Below are positions 63,329-64,000 of a DNA stretch of 64,000 nt, piece by piece. The position numbers and the translations under genes were made by a program. Source of the DNA: Haliclystus octoradiatus (Eukaryota; Cnidaria; Staurozoa; Stauromedusae; Haliclystidae); the NCBI GenBank assembly GCA_916610825.1, contig OU744449.1, positions 16,953,354 through 17,017,353 on the forward strand. The letters run 5' to 3'. The notes below the pieces were generated by a model. That model did not search any database. It saw only the letters and a program-made list of their open reading frames with translations, and had not been told where the DNA came from. Positions within the stretch are counted from its first letter, which is position 1; each line of letters opens with the position of its first letter.

Positions 63329-64000
63329 ATTATCCAATCAGAAGCCAGTTGAGTTTCAACGTAAATCTAGTAAATCTTATCTTACGCTAAAAAGATTACG
63401 TTTTCATTACAGTATTTGAAACTTTGAAGATTCACGTTAAATTCGGCAAAAGTCGTCGAAAGGAAAATGGCGGTATGGTATATATGCACCTTCAATTTTG
63501 CAAGACCGAAGAGGTACTTCATTTTACGACACCAAGGTACGAAAAGGTACTACACCAAGGTTTGAGAGTTGGTTTATAGTCCTACTCAATTGTATAAAAT
63601 GAAGAATTAAATAGTGTCACCAACTTTGTCCACTCAAGTATATCCTACTCAATATTCCTAACAAAATGTAAATATCAAAGACATCAAAGTTTGTATCAGA
63701 CTGAAAGTATAATAAAACATTTATGATAGCAGCACTCTCCTCTCCCTTAAAAAATACAATGTACGTATAAAGTTATTCTCTGGTAATTTTCAATCTTTAC
63801 AGCATATATTCTGACTCTGAATCTTATTCCAAAAACGCATTTTAGTTCCATACCAACTTTATTAGAGAGTTTCAGATGCACAACGAAACAGACAACGACG
63901 ACGGAACGCCCCCATGCGCGTTACTTCTGCGCATGTTTGGCGGGAATCACCATTTGAATGTATCGTCGTTGTGATTAGACTACGACGGAATTTCCTGAAA

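Larger units (their letters stand above)
63050..63870 (+). repeat. Paralogous segment preserving the empty site of LTR element A
   Basis: Matches 52860-52922 and 56687-57035 but lacks the 3.76-kb LTR element between them. It carries instead a SINE and a hairpin at 63146-63328. Confidence 0.8.

Overview
The window is AT-rich nuclear DNA from an animal, most likely a marine invertebrate. Two host genes can be recognised. One is an intron-split gene matching the ER/Golgi tether protein RINT1 (+ strand, eleven exons placed between 4389 and 39855). The other is a single-exon GT10 alpha-1,3-fucosyltransferase (- strand, 58486-59733). Compact RINT1 exons with GT..AG borders, one very long intron and many retrotransposon families exclude a prokaryote. 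The rather divergent RINT1 would fit a fast-evolving lineage such as a tunicate, but the species cannot be fixed from the sequence. No bacterial-style operons, CRISPR arrays or rRNA genes were seen.

Layout. 1-4388: mostly non-coding, with a 420-bp MITE. 4389-9276: RINT1 exons, with two opposed Penelope-like (PLE) fragments (4903-6595) that carry hammerhead-ribozyme motifs. 9277-27952: one 18.7-kb RINT1 intron filled by nested elements. These are a CR1/Jockey-like LINE (about 9937-13663) and a DNA transposon with TIRs and a CTA target duplication (13667-26831). That transposon is split by a 6.76-kb Ngaro/DIRS-type tyrosine-recombinase retrotransposon (18831-25591). 27953-30292: four RINT1 exons. 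30293-38304: a second long intron holding two decayed Ty3/gypsy elements and a LINE endonuclease scrap. 38305-39855: the last three RINT1 exons.

39880-52545: no active host gene; TTAA-flanked palindromic MITEs, three or four LINE fragments, a fucosyltransferase pseudogene fragment split by a LINE, and a perfect palindrome made of two opposed hammerhead-ribozyme units. 52923-56682 and 60903-62710: two copies of a non-autonomous LTR-bounded element (LTRs TG..CA, 4-bp target duplications). The first copy carries an inserted LINE, and a paralogous segment at 63.05-63.87 kb preserves the empty site. 57.3-59.7 kb: a MITE, a 3'-end duplicate of the fucosyltransferase, a second hammerhead palindrome and the intact fucosyltransferase. 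62.7-64 kb: a BEL/Pao gag scrap, a tRNA-derived SINE, and a perfect 33-bp-arm hairpin.

The strongest observation is a set of hammerhead-ribozyme-like cores at three loci. All share the catalytic core while the stem I pairs change in a compensatory way, and they sit at the ends of Penelope-like DNA arranged head-to-head.
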